Below are positions 1 to 5,516 of a DNA stretch of 7,351 nucleotides, piece by piece. Under the pieces are notes generated by a model. That model did not search any database and was not told the origin of the DNA. It worked only from the letters and a program-made list of their open reading frames with translations. Within the stretch, counting starts at the first letter, position 1, and the number at the start of each line of letters is the position of its first letter. Source of the DNA: an uncultured Candidatus Saccharibacteria bacterium (GTDB lineage Bacteria; Patescibacteriota; Saccharimonadia; Saccharimonadales; Saccharimonadaceae); assembly GCA_948514425.1 (NCBI GenBank), contig CAOQYN010000030.1, positions 1 to 7,351 on the forward strand, given 5' to 3'. The position numbers and the translations under genes are program-made.

Positions 1-7
1 GTAACTA

Positions 8-36
8 TTGACTTTTTTGATAGTGTGTGATATAAT
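8..36 (+). promoter_or_regulatory. Strong sigma70-type promoter
   Basis: TTGACT (8-13) and a perfect TATAAT (31-36) are separated by 17 bases, the ideal spacing. Transcription would begin near 43. The same TTGACT-N17-TATAATGG pattern drives rplU at 1157-1185, which supports it as a real promoter of this genome. No normal gene follows it: a terminator hairpin lies at 67-102. Confidence 0.75.
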
Positions 37-42
37 GGAAGG

Positions 43-102
43 ATAGGGGTAGTATTAAAGCACATGAAAAACCTCGGCTGAGTAGAATTAGCCGAGGTTT
101 TT
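43..102 (+). ncRNA. Candidate ~60-nt RNA or attenuated leader
   Basis: This is the stretch between the expected start of the promoter at 8-36 and the end of the terminator at 67-102. It would be an RNA of about 60 nt ending in a 13-bp hairpin and a U-run. It contains a five-codon frame at 64-81 (ATG to TGA, peptide MKNLG), but no convincing Shine-Dalgarno precedes it; the nearest purine run is GGGG at about 47-50. It could be a small RNA, an aborted leader, or simply a stray promoter. Its last bases (88-102) are antisense to the 3' end of the minus-strand gene. No RNA family was recognised. Confidence 0.3.
67..102. terminator. Bidirectional intrinsic terminator
   Basis: The arms AAAAACCTCGGCT (67-79) and AGCCGAGGTTTTT (90-102) pair perfectly over 13 bp around a 10-nt loop. 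Because the stem begins with an A-run and ends with a T-run, it can terminate in both directions. On the minus strand it ends the 323-residue gene, whose stop codon (88-90) and last codons lie inside the structure. On the plus strand it would stop transcripts from the promoter at 8-36. Confidence 0.85.
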
Positions 103-1059
103 GCGAGATAGGAAGGGGTGGACGACATGTTCTTGAGGAATATGATGGCGTTGGCAAAAATCTTCAAACCAAGGGAACCACGTTCCGCGGATGTCGATGA
201 CGGCAGCTTTGACAATGTCGAAAACGTATGGAAAACCATAGTATGTGTGGTAACCATGAACAGCGTGTGCGAGCCAACTAGCCAAAATAGATGAATCTTG
301 ATCGCACTCTTTGATGTAGTATTGATCTTGTGCTGTTAATGGGCTGTAATACTTCTGCTTGTGCGCTAAGTTCCCAGCGGATCCGAATTTTTCGTAATAG
401 GCTCCAGAGAGTATAGTTTCGAGTTTATCGATAACTTTAGCTAATTGCGCAAGGCGTGCTATTTCGGTAGGATTATGGGGCGATGATGGATATTGGAAAC
501 TAATGAAATCCGAAATTGCGGTAGCACGTGTGGTAGCAGGAAGATGAGCAACATCTAAAACGAAGTTGATGAGTTCACTTCGGTTTTTCTCTGTGAGGTT
601 TTGACTACCGTCGTCGGGCTGATCGCCATATTCGTTTTCTCCGAGATCATGGTCTTTTAGCAGATGTTCTGCACGACGATAAAGCTCGGGCGATAATAAT
701 TCAGGATAATATGCTTCACAGCTACGGAGCAACTCGACACAGCCGCTAGCATGTTCGGTATCCGATTCTGGGCGATGGTAGTTGGGTGATGCGTCGGGTT
801 GATATTCATTATAGCAACCGCAAAGACCGAAGCCGCTGCGAGTAATGAAGTTGCCACGGTGGACAATTTCATATCGTCGCCAAATATGAAGCGAGTAGAA
901 ATAGACGCCTGCAAAACTCTCTAGTGGGGAAGTTTCGTGGGCGATGGTGTGGCCATTTTGGGAGATAACAACATGCTGAATCGCTGGTGATTCGGAGGTA
1001 ACATAGAAATTAATTTCTATGTTACCAGTACTGGTAACGATTTTAATAGTTTGATCCAA
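88..1059 (-). CDS. Uncharacterised soluble 323-aa protein
   Basis: I do not recognise this protein. The frame opens at GTG 1066-1068, but that codon lies inside the Shine-Dalgarno. TTG at 1057-1059, 8 bases after GGAGG, is the better start and gives a product beginning MDQTIKIV. There is no signal peptide and no membrane segment. The first ~70 residues look beta-rich and the rest more helical, with many His, Tyr and Trp. In GTG numbering Cys lie at 83, 85, 110, 117, 255 and 305, including a Cys-Gly-Cys. The C-terminal part carries HAVHGYHTYYG and TWFPWFEDFCQRHH, whose His/aromatic content could suit metal or ligand binding, though no known motif is complete. Third positions favour C and T, unlike the G-rich plus-strand genes; strand mutation bias alone could explain this. 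It is a single-gene unit with its own promoter and terminator. Confidence 0.8.
   Translation of the reverse strand: MDQTIKIVTSTGNIEINFYVTSESPAIQHVVISQNGHTIAHETSPLESFAGVYFYSLHIWRRYEIVHRGNFITRSGFGLCGCYNEYQPDASPNYHRPESDTEHASGCVELLRSCEAYYPELLSPELYRRAEHLLKDHDLGENEYGDQPDDGSQNLTEKNRSELINFVLDVAHLPATTRATAISDFISFQYPSSPHNPTEIARLAQLAKVIDKLETILSGAYYEKFGSAGNLAHKQKYYSPLTAQDQYYIKECDQDSSILASWLAHAVHGYHTYYGFPYVFDIVKAAVIDIRGTWFPWFEDFCQRHHIPQEHVVHPFLSRKNLG
997..1038. repeat. Two interlocked perfect palindromes in the 5' coding region
   Basis: Positions 997-1026 form a perfect 30-base palindrome: arms GGTAACATAGAAA and its complement around TTAA. Positions 1021-1038 form a second perfect 18-base palindrome: GTTACCA, GTAC, TGGTAAC. 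The two share the GTTACC at 1021-1026. They lie about 20 bases inside the minus-strand gene, so its mRNA can fold a 7-bp hairpin or a 13-bp hairpin, but not both. As DNA they form three GGTAAC half-sites in alternating orientation, which could be an operator. Confidence 0.85.
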
Positions 1060-1062
1060 GAG

Positions 1063-1075
1063 GATCACCTCCTTT
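1063..1075 (-). promoter_or_regulatory. Full-length Shine-Dalgarno setting a TTG start
   Basis: On the minus strand the sequence reads AAAGGAGGTGATC, complementary to essentially the whole 3' tail of bacterial 16S rRNA. GGAGG is followed by 8 bases and then TTG at 1057-1059, which is proper spacing. The upstream in-frame GTG (1066-1068) is part of the Shine-Dalgarno itself and so is unlikely to be the initiator. The ATPase, glycosyltransferase and parA in this window show almost no Shine-Dalgarno. Confidence 0.8.
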
Positions 1076-1123
1076 AATAATTTTTCCTATCTTGAATTTT
1101 AATTTGCTCCCACCCGTGGTTGT

Positions 1124-1151
1124 ATTATAGCGGAATTGTGAGGTCTCGCAA
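1124..1151 (-). promoter_or_regulatory. Promoter of the minus-strand 323-aa gene
   Basis: On the minus strand TTGCGA (1151-1146) and TATAAT (1129-1124) are separated by 16 bases. Transcription would begin near 1117, giving a leader of about 57 nt that ends in the long Shine-Dalgarno. It stands back to back with the rplU promoter; the two -35 boxes are only five bases apart, so the two units may compete or share a regulator. Confidence 0.55.
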
Positions 1152-1156
1152 AGGTA

Positions 1157-1185
1157 TTGACTAGGGAAAGAATCTTTGTTATAAT
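1157..1185 (+). promoter_or_regulatory. rplU promoter
   Basis: TTGACT (1157-1162), a 17-base spacer and a perfect TATAAT (1180-1185) lie 45 bases upstream of the rplU ATG. Transcription should start near 1192, leaving a leader of about 39 nt. The strength fits a ribosomal protein gene. Confidence 0.8.
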
Positions 1186-1190
1186 GGCGT

Positions 1191-1221
1191 GAGATAATAT
1201 TATTTCTGAGATTATTCAGAA
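1191..1221 (+). promoter_or_regulatory. rplU leader hairpins overlapping the ribosome site
   Basis: TTCTGA (1204-1209) and TCAGAA (1216-1221) pair perfectly around a 6-nt loop, and the right arm runs into the Shine-Dalgarno-like AGAAGGGA (1218-1225). A weaker alternative stem pairs GAGAT (1191-1195) with ATTTC (1202-1206), with one G-U pair, and uses part of the same left arm. The two folds exclude each other, a layout that could control ribosome access. Autoregulation by bL21 leader RNA is known in Firmicutes; this stretch is shorter and I cannot show homology. Confidence 0.4.
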
Positions 1222-1230
1222 GGGAACAAT

Positions 1231-1539
1231 ATGAAGAAAGCAGTTGTACTCATCGGCGGGAAGCAATATCTAGTCGAAGAGAAAGAGACCCTACGGGTGG
1301 ACCTCCTCCCGGCAGGAACCAAAGAGCTCGAAACTGGTGCTTTGCTCGTGATTGACGGAGACGATGTAAAAGTCGGTACGCCGGAGGTTGCAGGAGTAAA
1401 AGTGAAAGCGAAAGTTGTCGAGGAGTTGATAAAAGGTGAAAAACTTCGAGTGATTCGCTACAAATCGAAGAAACGCGTTCATAAGGAGATTGGTCATCGA
1501 CAGAAGTATTCGTTGATTGAGATTGAAAAAATCGGATAA
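1231..1539 (+). CDS. rplU: 50S ribosomal protein bL21
   Basis: bL21 is a component of the large ribosomal subunit that binds 23S rRNA. The 102-residue product has the usual length and family marks: GGKQYLV near residues 9-15, the VGTPEVAGVKVKAKV block near 48-62, a basic run KSKKRVHKE near 78-86 and the diagnostic GHRQ at 88-91, ending in IEIEKIG. ATG is preceded by AAGGGA with a 5-base gap. Codons are richer in C-ending forms (ATC, CTC, GTC) than those of the neighbouring plus-strand genes, as expected for a highly expressed gene. In many bacteria rpmA (bL27) follows directly; here a terminator follows, so rplU is transcribed alone. The identification is firm. Confidence 0.97.
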   Translation: MKKAVVLIGGKQYLVEEKETLRVDLLPAGTKELETGALLVIDGDDVKVGTPEVAGVKVKAKVVEELIKGEKLRVIRYKSKKRVHKEIGHRQKYSLIEIEKIG

Positions 1540-1541
1540 AG

Positions 1542-1568
1542 AAAAAGCGCTGGGGGAGGCGCTTTTTT
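1542..1568 (+). terminator. rplU intrinsic terminator
   Basis: AAAAAGCGC (1542-1550) pairs with GCGCTTTTT (1559-1567) around an 8-nt G-rich loop and ends in a run of six T, starting three bases after the rplU stop. The leading A-run gives some terminator character on the other strand too. Confidence 0.88.
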
Positions 1569-1576
1569 GGTGGCAT

Positions 1577-1625
1577 AGTGACACTGGAGTGACAATTAGC
1601 ATGGTGGTAATTTGCTGTCATGTCA
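1577..1625. promoter_or_regulatory. Cluster of TGACA half-sites before the ATPase promoter
   Basis: AGTGACA occurs at 1577-1583 and again at 1588-1594, 11 bases apart (one helical turn). The inverted form TGTCA occurs twice in tandem at 1616-1625. The inner copies form an imperfect dyad (TGACAATTA at 1590-1598 against TAATTTGCTGTCA at 1608-1620). Standing next to the -10 box of a cation ATPase gene, it could be an operator for an ion-responsive regulator; no regulator family was recognised. Confidence 0.35.
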
Positions 1626-1629
1626 AATG

Positions 1630-1638
1630 TGCTATACT
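1630..1638 (+). promoter_or_regulatory. Extended -10 promoter of the P-type ATPase
   Basis: TGCTATACT is an extended -10 box (TGn plus TATACT at 1633-1638). The ATG at 1645 begins 6 bases after the box, where transcription itself should start, so the mRNA is probably leaderless. A weak -35 candidate (TTTGCT, 1611-1616) is present. The 12-mer TATACTGAGAAT recurs at the next gene. Confidence 0.6.
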
Positions 1639-1644
1639 GAGAAT

Positions 1645-3957
1645 ATGGTAAAAAATGGGTACGGTTTGACGACGGCAGAAGTCGAGGAGAGAAGGCGGTT
1701 AGGGCAGGATAACCGCGAAGTGGTAGCGCCGTCGAAGTCGATAAAGCAGATTGTGGCGTCGAATGTATTGACGTATTTTAATCTTGTGTTTTTGGTGATA
1801 GCAATTTTGTTGATTATGGTGCGCTCGTATCGTGATTTGACTTTTTTGCCGATTATTATTGCGAATACTTTGATTGGGATTATACAAGAGTTGAGAGCAA
1901 AGCAAGTGTTGGATAATTTGAAAGTCATGAATATGCCGAAAGTACGGACTTTGAGGGATGGCGAAGAAGTAGAAGTTGGAATCTATGAGCTAGTACGGGA
2001 CGATGTGGTGAGACTTGCGGCGGGCAATCAAATTCCGGCAGATGCGAGTGTGGTTGAGGGGAAAGTAATGGTAAATGAAGCGTTATTGACGGGGGAGGCG
2101 GAAGAAATTCAAAAAAATGTGGGCGAAGAGCTATTGTCTGGAACTTTTGTGGTTTCTGGAGAATGTTTGGCACGATTGAAAAAGGTTGGAGAAGAGGCTT
2201 ATGCTTCAAAATTGACATTAGAAGCGAAAGCGATGAAGCAAGGTGAACAGTCGGAGATTATTCGTTCATTGAATAAGATTGTAAAAATGGCGGGGGTGGT
2301 GATTATACCGATTGGAATAGTAATGTTCTGTCAACAATATTTTTGGGGTGATCAAGGTTTGCAGGCGAGTGTGCGGGCGATGGTAGCGGCGATTATTGGG
2401 ATGATACCGGAGGGCTTGTTCTTGTTGGCAAGTGTTACACTTGTGATTAGCGCGATGAAGTTGGCAAGGCGACAGGTAATGTTGCACGATATGAAGTCGA
2501 TTGAGACTTTGGCGCGGGTAGATACCTTGTGTGTGGATAAGACGGGTACGATTACGGAAGAAAAGATGACATTGGAGCGGATAGTTGATTTAGGAAAGAG
2601 ATCTCGGGAAGAGAATCGGAAGCTTTTGGGTGAGTTCGTACGGGCGCAGGAAGCGGATAATGTAACAATGGCGGCATTGAAAGAAGGACTGGAGAAGGTA
2701 AAGAGGGGAGCATTGCGGGTAGTAAAAGTAGTAGGATTTTCTTCGCGGTATAAATATAGTGGTGTGGAATTTGAGAATGAGGTGGTGGTTTTGGGTGCGC
2801 CAGAGTTTGTGCTGGGAGAAGACTATAAAAAGTATGCCCAAGAAGTGCAGACGTATAGTGAACAAGGGTATCGAGTATTAGTATTTGGGCAATACAGGGG
2901 CGAGTTGACGGGTAAGAAGTTGACGGCAAAAGTTGTGCCGTATGGATTGATACTACTGACGAATGCAGTAAGGGAGAATGCGGTAGAGACGTTTAGATAT
3001 TTTTATGATCAGGATGTAGAGATTAAGGTTATATCTGGCGATAATCCGATAACGGTAGCACAGGTGGCAACTCAGGCGGGGATTAAAGATGCGGAGCGAT
3101 ACGTTGATTGTCGCGAGTTGAAAGGTAAGAAAGCGTTGGCGGAAGCGGCTGGAAAATATACGGTATTTGGGAGGGTGACACCTGAACAGAAACGAGCATT
3201 GGTGCAAGCATTGAAGAAACAGGGAAGAACGGTGGCGATGACTGGGGATGGAGTGAACGATGTCTTGGCGCTAAAAGATGCGGATTGTTCGATTGCGATG
3301 GCTTCGGGGAGTGAAGCTGCAGTGCAAGCGGCGCAATTAGTATTGTTGGATTCGGACTTTGCGAAAATGCCAGACGTGGTCAAGGAGGGGCGACGAGTGG
3401 TGAATAATTTGGAACGTTCAGGAAGTCTCTTTTTAGTGAAAAATATCTTTTCTTTCTTGACGGCTTTGTTGACAATAATTTTCAGTATTAAGTATCCTCT
3501 GACGCCTGCGCAAGTTTCGTTGATTAGTATGTTTACGATTGGTGTGCCAGCATTTTTGTTGTCGCAAGTGCCGAATACGGCTTTGATACGAGGGGATTTT
3601 ATGAAAAATATTGTTTTGAGAGCCTTGCCTGGTGGGGTTACGGATATGGTGCTGGTGATGTTGATGGCGATCATAGGGGAAACATTTGGATTTGGTGAAG
3701 CTGAAATGGCGACGGCGGCAACGATTTTGCTTTCGGTGATTGGTTTGATGGTGCTGTACGATGTAAGTAAACCGTTGACATGGGAGAAGAAGGCGATTTG
3801 GGCGATCTCGGCGACAGGGTTGGGATTTAGTATAATTTTCTTAAAATCATTATTTGGAATTACGACTACAATGGGCTGGCCGGTGGCTTTGTTGCTGGTT
3901 GGCTTTATGATGTTGGCGTATCCGACAATGAAAATCGTGAAAAAGATGATATACTGA
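1645..3957 (+). CDS. CtpE-like P-type cation-transporting ATPase
   Basis: This is an integral membrane ATPase that pumps a cation through a phospho-aspartate cycle. The frame opens at TTG 1612, but ATG 1645 sits right behind a -10 box and matches the family N-terminus (GLTTAEVEERR), giving 770 residues. From that start: TGEA of the actuator domain at 149-152, PEGL in the fourth membrane helix at 255-258, phosphorylation motif DKTGT with Asp298, GAPE in a short nucleotide-binding domain near 384-387, GDNP at 465-468 and TGDGVND at 533-539. Ten membrane helices are predicted, four before and six after the catalytic core. There are no N-terminal Cys-x-x-Cys metal domains, and TM4 has PEGL rather than a CPC-type motif, so it is not a heavy-metal pump. 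The pattern resembles mycobacterial CtpE, reported as a calcium importer; the substrate here is inferred, not shown. Confidence 0.93.
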   Translation: MVKNGYGLTTAEVEERRRLGQDNREVVAPSKSIKQIVASNVLTYFNLVFLVIAILLIMVRSYRDLTFLPIIIANTLIGIIQELRAKQVLDNLKVMNMPKVRTLRDGEEVEVGIYELVRDDVVRLAAGNQIPADASVVEGKVMVNEALLTGEAEEIQKNVGEELLSGTFVVSGECLARLKKVGEEAYASKLTLEAKAMKQGEQSEIIRSLNKIVKMAGVVIIPIGIVMFCQQYFWGDQGLQASVRAMVAAIIGMIPEGLFLLASVTLVISAMKLARRQVMLHDMKSIETLARVDTLCVDKTGTITEEKMTLERIVDLGKRSREENRKLLGEFVRAQEADNVTMAALKEGLEKVKRGALRVVKVVGFSSRYKYSGVEFENEVVVLGAPEFVLGEDYKKYAQEVQTYSEQGYRVLVFGQYRGELTGKKLTAKVVPYGLILLTNAVRENAVETFRYFYDQDVEIKVISGDNPITVAQVATQAGIKDAERYVDCRELKGKKALAEAAGKYTVFGRVTPEQKRALVQALKKQGRTVAMTGDGVNDVLALKDADCSIAMASGSEAAVQAAQLVLLDSDFAKMPDVVKEGRRVVNNLERSGSLFLVKNIFSFLTALLTIIFSIKYPLTPAQVSLISMFTIGVPAFLLSQVPNTALIRGDFMKNIVLRALPGGVTDMVLVMLMAIIGETFGFGEAEMATAATILLSVIGLMVLYDVSKPLTWEKKAIWAISATGLGFSIIFLKSLFGITTTMGWPVALLLVGFMMLAYPTMKIVKKMIY
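3947..3955 (+). promoter_or_regulatory. Internal extended -10 promoter before the glycosyltransferase
   Basis: TGATATACT overlaps the last codons and stop of the ATPase gene. TATACT (3950-3955) is followed by seven bases and the ATG at 3963, again predicting a leaderless or nearly leaderless transcript. No clear -35 box is seen. TATACTGAGAAT is identical to the 12-mer before the ATPase start. Confidence 0.5.
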
Positions 3958-3962
3958 GAATA

Positions 3963-5483
3963 ATGAGGAAGGTATTTGAGATAGTAAAGAAGTCGGCAGG
4001 GTTGTGGCTGGCGTTGATTATTATTGCGCAGACAGTGATATATGTTTTAGCAGGGATGAGTAAAGCCTATTTTCATATGGACGAGGTTTATTCGTATGGG
4101 TTGGCGAATCATGAGCGAGTGCAGATTTATGAAACGGAAGGGTTTTATGATACCTGGCACGAGGGGAGCTATTACGATGAATATCTGACGGTGGGCGATG
4201 ATGAACGAGGAGACTTTTGGCCAGTGTATGAAAATCAGAGAAATGATGTACACCCGCCATTGTTTTATTTTCTATTGAGGATAGGGATGGAAATGACTCC
4301 TGGTCAGTTTTCGAAGTGGACCGGATTAGTGCTAAATATCTTGATTGCTGGGGTAAGTACAGTGGTGTTGTGGATGGTGGTGAAAAATCTGACCAATGGT
4401 CAAAAAGTTAAGAGTTTGGTCTTGACGGCGGTAGTAGCTTTGGGGATGGCGGCAGTAAGCACAGTAGTATATATTCGGATGTATGAACTTTTGACGTTGT
4501 GGGTGTTGCTGACGACGTGGCTGCATTTGAAGTTGCTGGAGACGCGGGAGGTGAAACCACGGCTGTTGGTGGCGATTGGTGCGGTGGAGTTGTTGGGGGC
4601 ATTAACGCAATACTATTATTGGTTCTATTTGGCGGCGATGTTTATGGTGTTTGTAGTGCGATATATACGGATGAAGAAATGGAAGGAGCTGCGGGCGTAT
4701 GTTGCGGTGATCGTGGGGGCGGGGTTGTTATCGTTGGTTGTATGGCCGTTCGCAATTCAGCACATGTTCTTTGGGTATCGCGGGGAAGGGGTGATGGCGA
4801 CATTGCTGCAGCTACTGGTGGTCGTGTTAGGGCTATTGTTGATAGGCGGGTATGTAATTCTGAAAAGCAAAGAGATTAAGATCCACAAAACACAAGCGGC
4901 GAAAGTGGTGATGATCTTGGTGCCGACATTGTTTTATTTGATGATAGTGGCAGCGGCGTCTCCATTTGCCGCCTTGCGATATATAGCGCCAGTGTGTGGG
5001 CTGGTGTTGGTGATAGTGTTTTGGAGTTTGTGGGGGTTGTTTGAGGGTGTTTGGGGAAGAAAATGGGGGAATTTGAGGATGGTGGTAGTGTTAGCGATTT
5101 TTAGCTTGGTAATGCCAGTGTTTGCGGGGCTGGAGCCAGATGTAGTATATCGAGAGCGTGAGGTATGGCTGGAGAAAGTTGAAGCGGTGCATGAAGTGCC
5201 AGCACTATATTTGATGAAGACGGGTGATGATTGGGGATTTTTGAATGATATTCTATTGATGCGTGAATTGCGGGAATCATATATAGCAGAGGATGTAGGA
5301 GCAGATAAGGACAGGATTCGGGAAATTCTAAAGGGGAGGGATTTAAAAGGTGGGTTGTTGGTATTTATCAATGACGGACAAGAACAGGGAGAAGTTTTGG
5401 AGGCGATAAAGACGGCAACGGGGTTAAAGGACGTAGACTGGAGTGAGCGGCTGGTGATGAGCGATATGTATTATTTGAAATAA
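3963..5483 (+). CDS. GT-C membrane glycosyltransferase, PMT/ArnT-like
   Basis: This is a polytopic membrane protein of 506 residues that probably transfers a sugar from a polyprenyl-phosphate donor to an envelope acceptor on the outer face of the membrane. After the first helix (about 13-31) comes HMDEVYSYGLAN with the Asp40-Glu41 pair expected as the catalytic acid motif of the first outer loop. The loop runs to DVHPPLFYFLL (His97-Pro98-Pro99), typical of PMT_2-type enzymes. About ten further hydrophobic segments follow up to residue ~388, including YIRMYELLTLW near 170-180 and ALRYIAP near 337-343. The last ~115 residues are soluble. It starts five bases after the ATPase stop with no Shine-Dalgarno but a -10 box directly upstream. 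Sugar and acceptor cannot be told from sequence; teichoic-acid-like polymer, glycolipid or protein glycosylation are all possible. Confidence 0.8.
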   Translation: MRKVFEIVKKSAGLWLALIIIAQTVIYVLAGMSKAYFHMDEVYSYGLANHERVQIYETEGFYDTWHEGSYYDEYLTVGDDERGDFWPVYENQRNDVHPPLFYFLLRIGMEMTPGQFSKWTGLVLNILIAGVSTVVLWMVVKNLTNGQKVKSLVLTAVVALGMAAVSTVVYIRMYELLTLWVLLTTWLHLKLLETREVKPRLLVAIGAVELLGALTQYYYWFYLAAMFMVFVVRYIRMKKWKELRAYVAVIVGAGLLSLVVWPFAIQHMFFGYRGEGVMATLLQLLVVVLGLLLIGGYVILKSKEIKIHKTQAAKVVMILVPTLFYLMIVAAASPFAALRYIAPVCGLVLVIVFWSLWGLFEGVWGRKWGNLRMVVVLAIFSLVMPVFAGLEPDVVYREREVWLEKVEAVHEVPALYLMKTGDDWGFLNDILLMRELRESYIAEDVGADKDRIREILKGRDLKGGLLVFINDGQEQGEVLEAIKTATGLKDVDWSERLVMSDMYYLK

Positions 5484-5504
5484 ACACGAGCGGTGTGTTA
5501 TAAT
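5475..5504 (+). promoter_or_regulatory. parAB promoter
   Basis: TTGAAA (5475-5480), an 18-base spacer and TATAAT (5499-5504) preceded by TGT form an extended -10 promoter, partly inside the end of the glycosyltransferase gene. Transcription would start near 5511, so parA has a leader of about four bases and no Shine-Dalgarno. Confidence 0.7.
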
Positions 5505-5516
5505 TAGAGTAATTAT
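5500..5516. promoter_or_regulatory. Inverted repeat over the -10 box and start of parA
   Basis: ATAATTA (5500-5506) and TAATTAT (5510-5516) are perfect complements around GAG. The repeat covers the -10 box, the expected transcription start and the first two bases of the parA ATG, so a protein bound here would block transcription. Being AT-rich, it could be partly chance. Confidence 0.4.

Noticed and set aside
525..530. CACGTG core as a possible parS centre.
   Set aside because: The flanks (GGTAG and TGGTA) do not fit parS and are not symmetric.
1062..1075. Plus strand reads like the 3' end of 16S rRNA (GGATCACCTCCTTT).
   Set aside because: Only about 14 bases match and no rRNA precedes them. 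It is the complement of a long Shine-Dalgarno serving the minus-strand gene.
1069..1230. Possible replication origin in the intergenic region near parAB.
   Set aside because: No DnaA boxes (TTATCCACA-like) or repeats of AT-rich units were seen here or elsewhere in the window.
3072..3674. 200-residue minus-strand frame opposite the ATPase.
   Set aside because: Low-complexity composition rich in Thr, Ser, Ala and Ile, no start signals, and the sense strand encodes invariant P-type ATPase motifs.
4548..4560. GGTGAAACCAC resembles half of a parS site.
   Set aside because: The other half does not match TGTTTCAC, so there is no palindrome.
4499..4879. 126-residue plus-strand frame within the glycosyltransferase gene.
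   Set aside because: Gly/Val/Ala-rich translation with no motif; it is a shadow caused by G-rich, stop-poor sequence, while the overlapping frame has clear PMT motifs.
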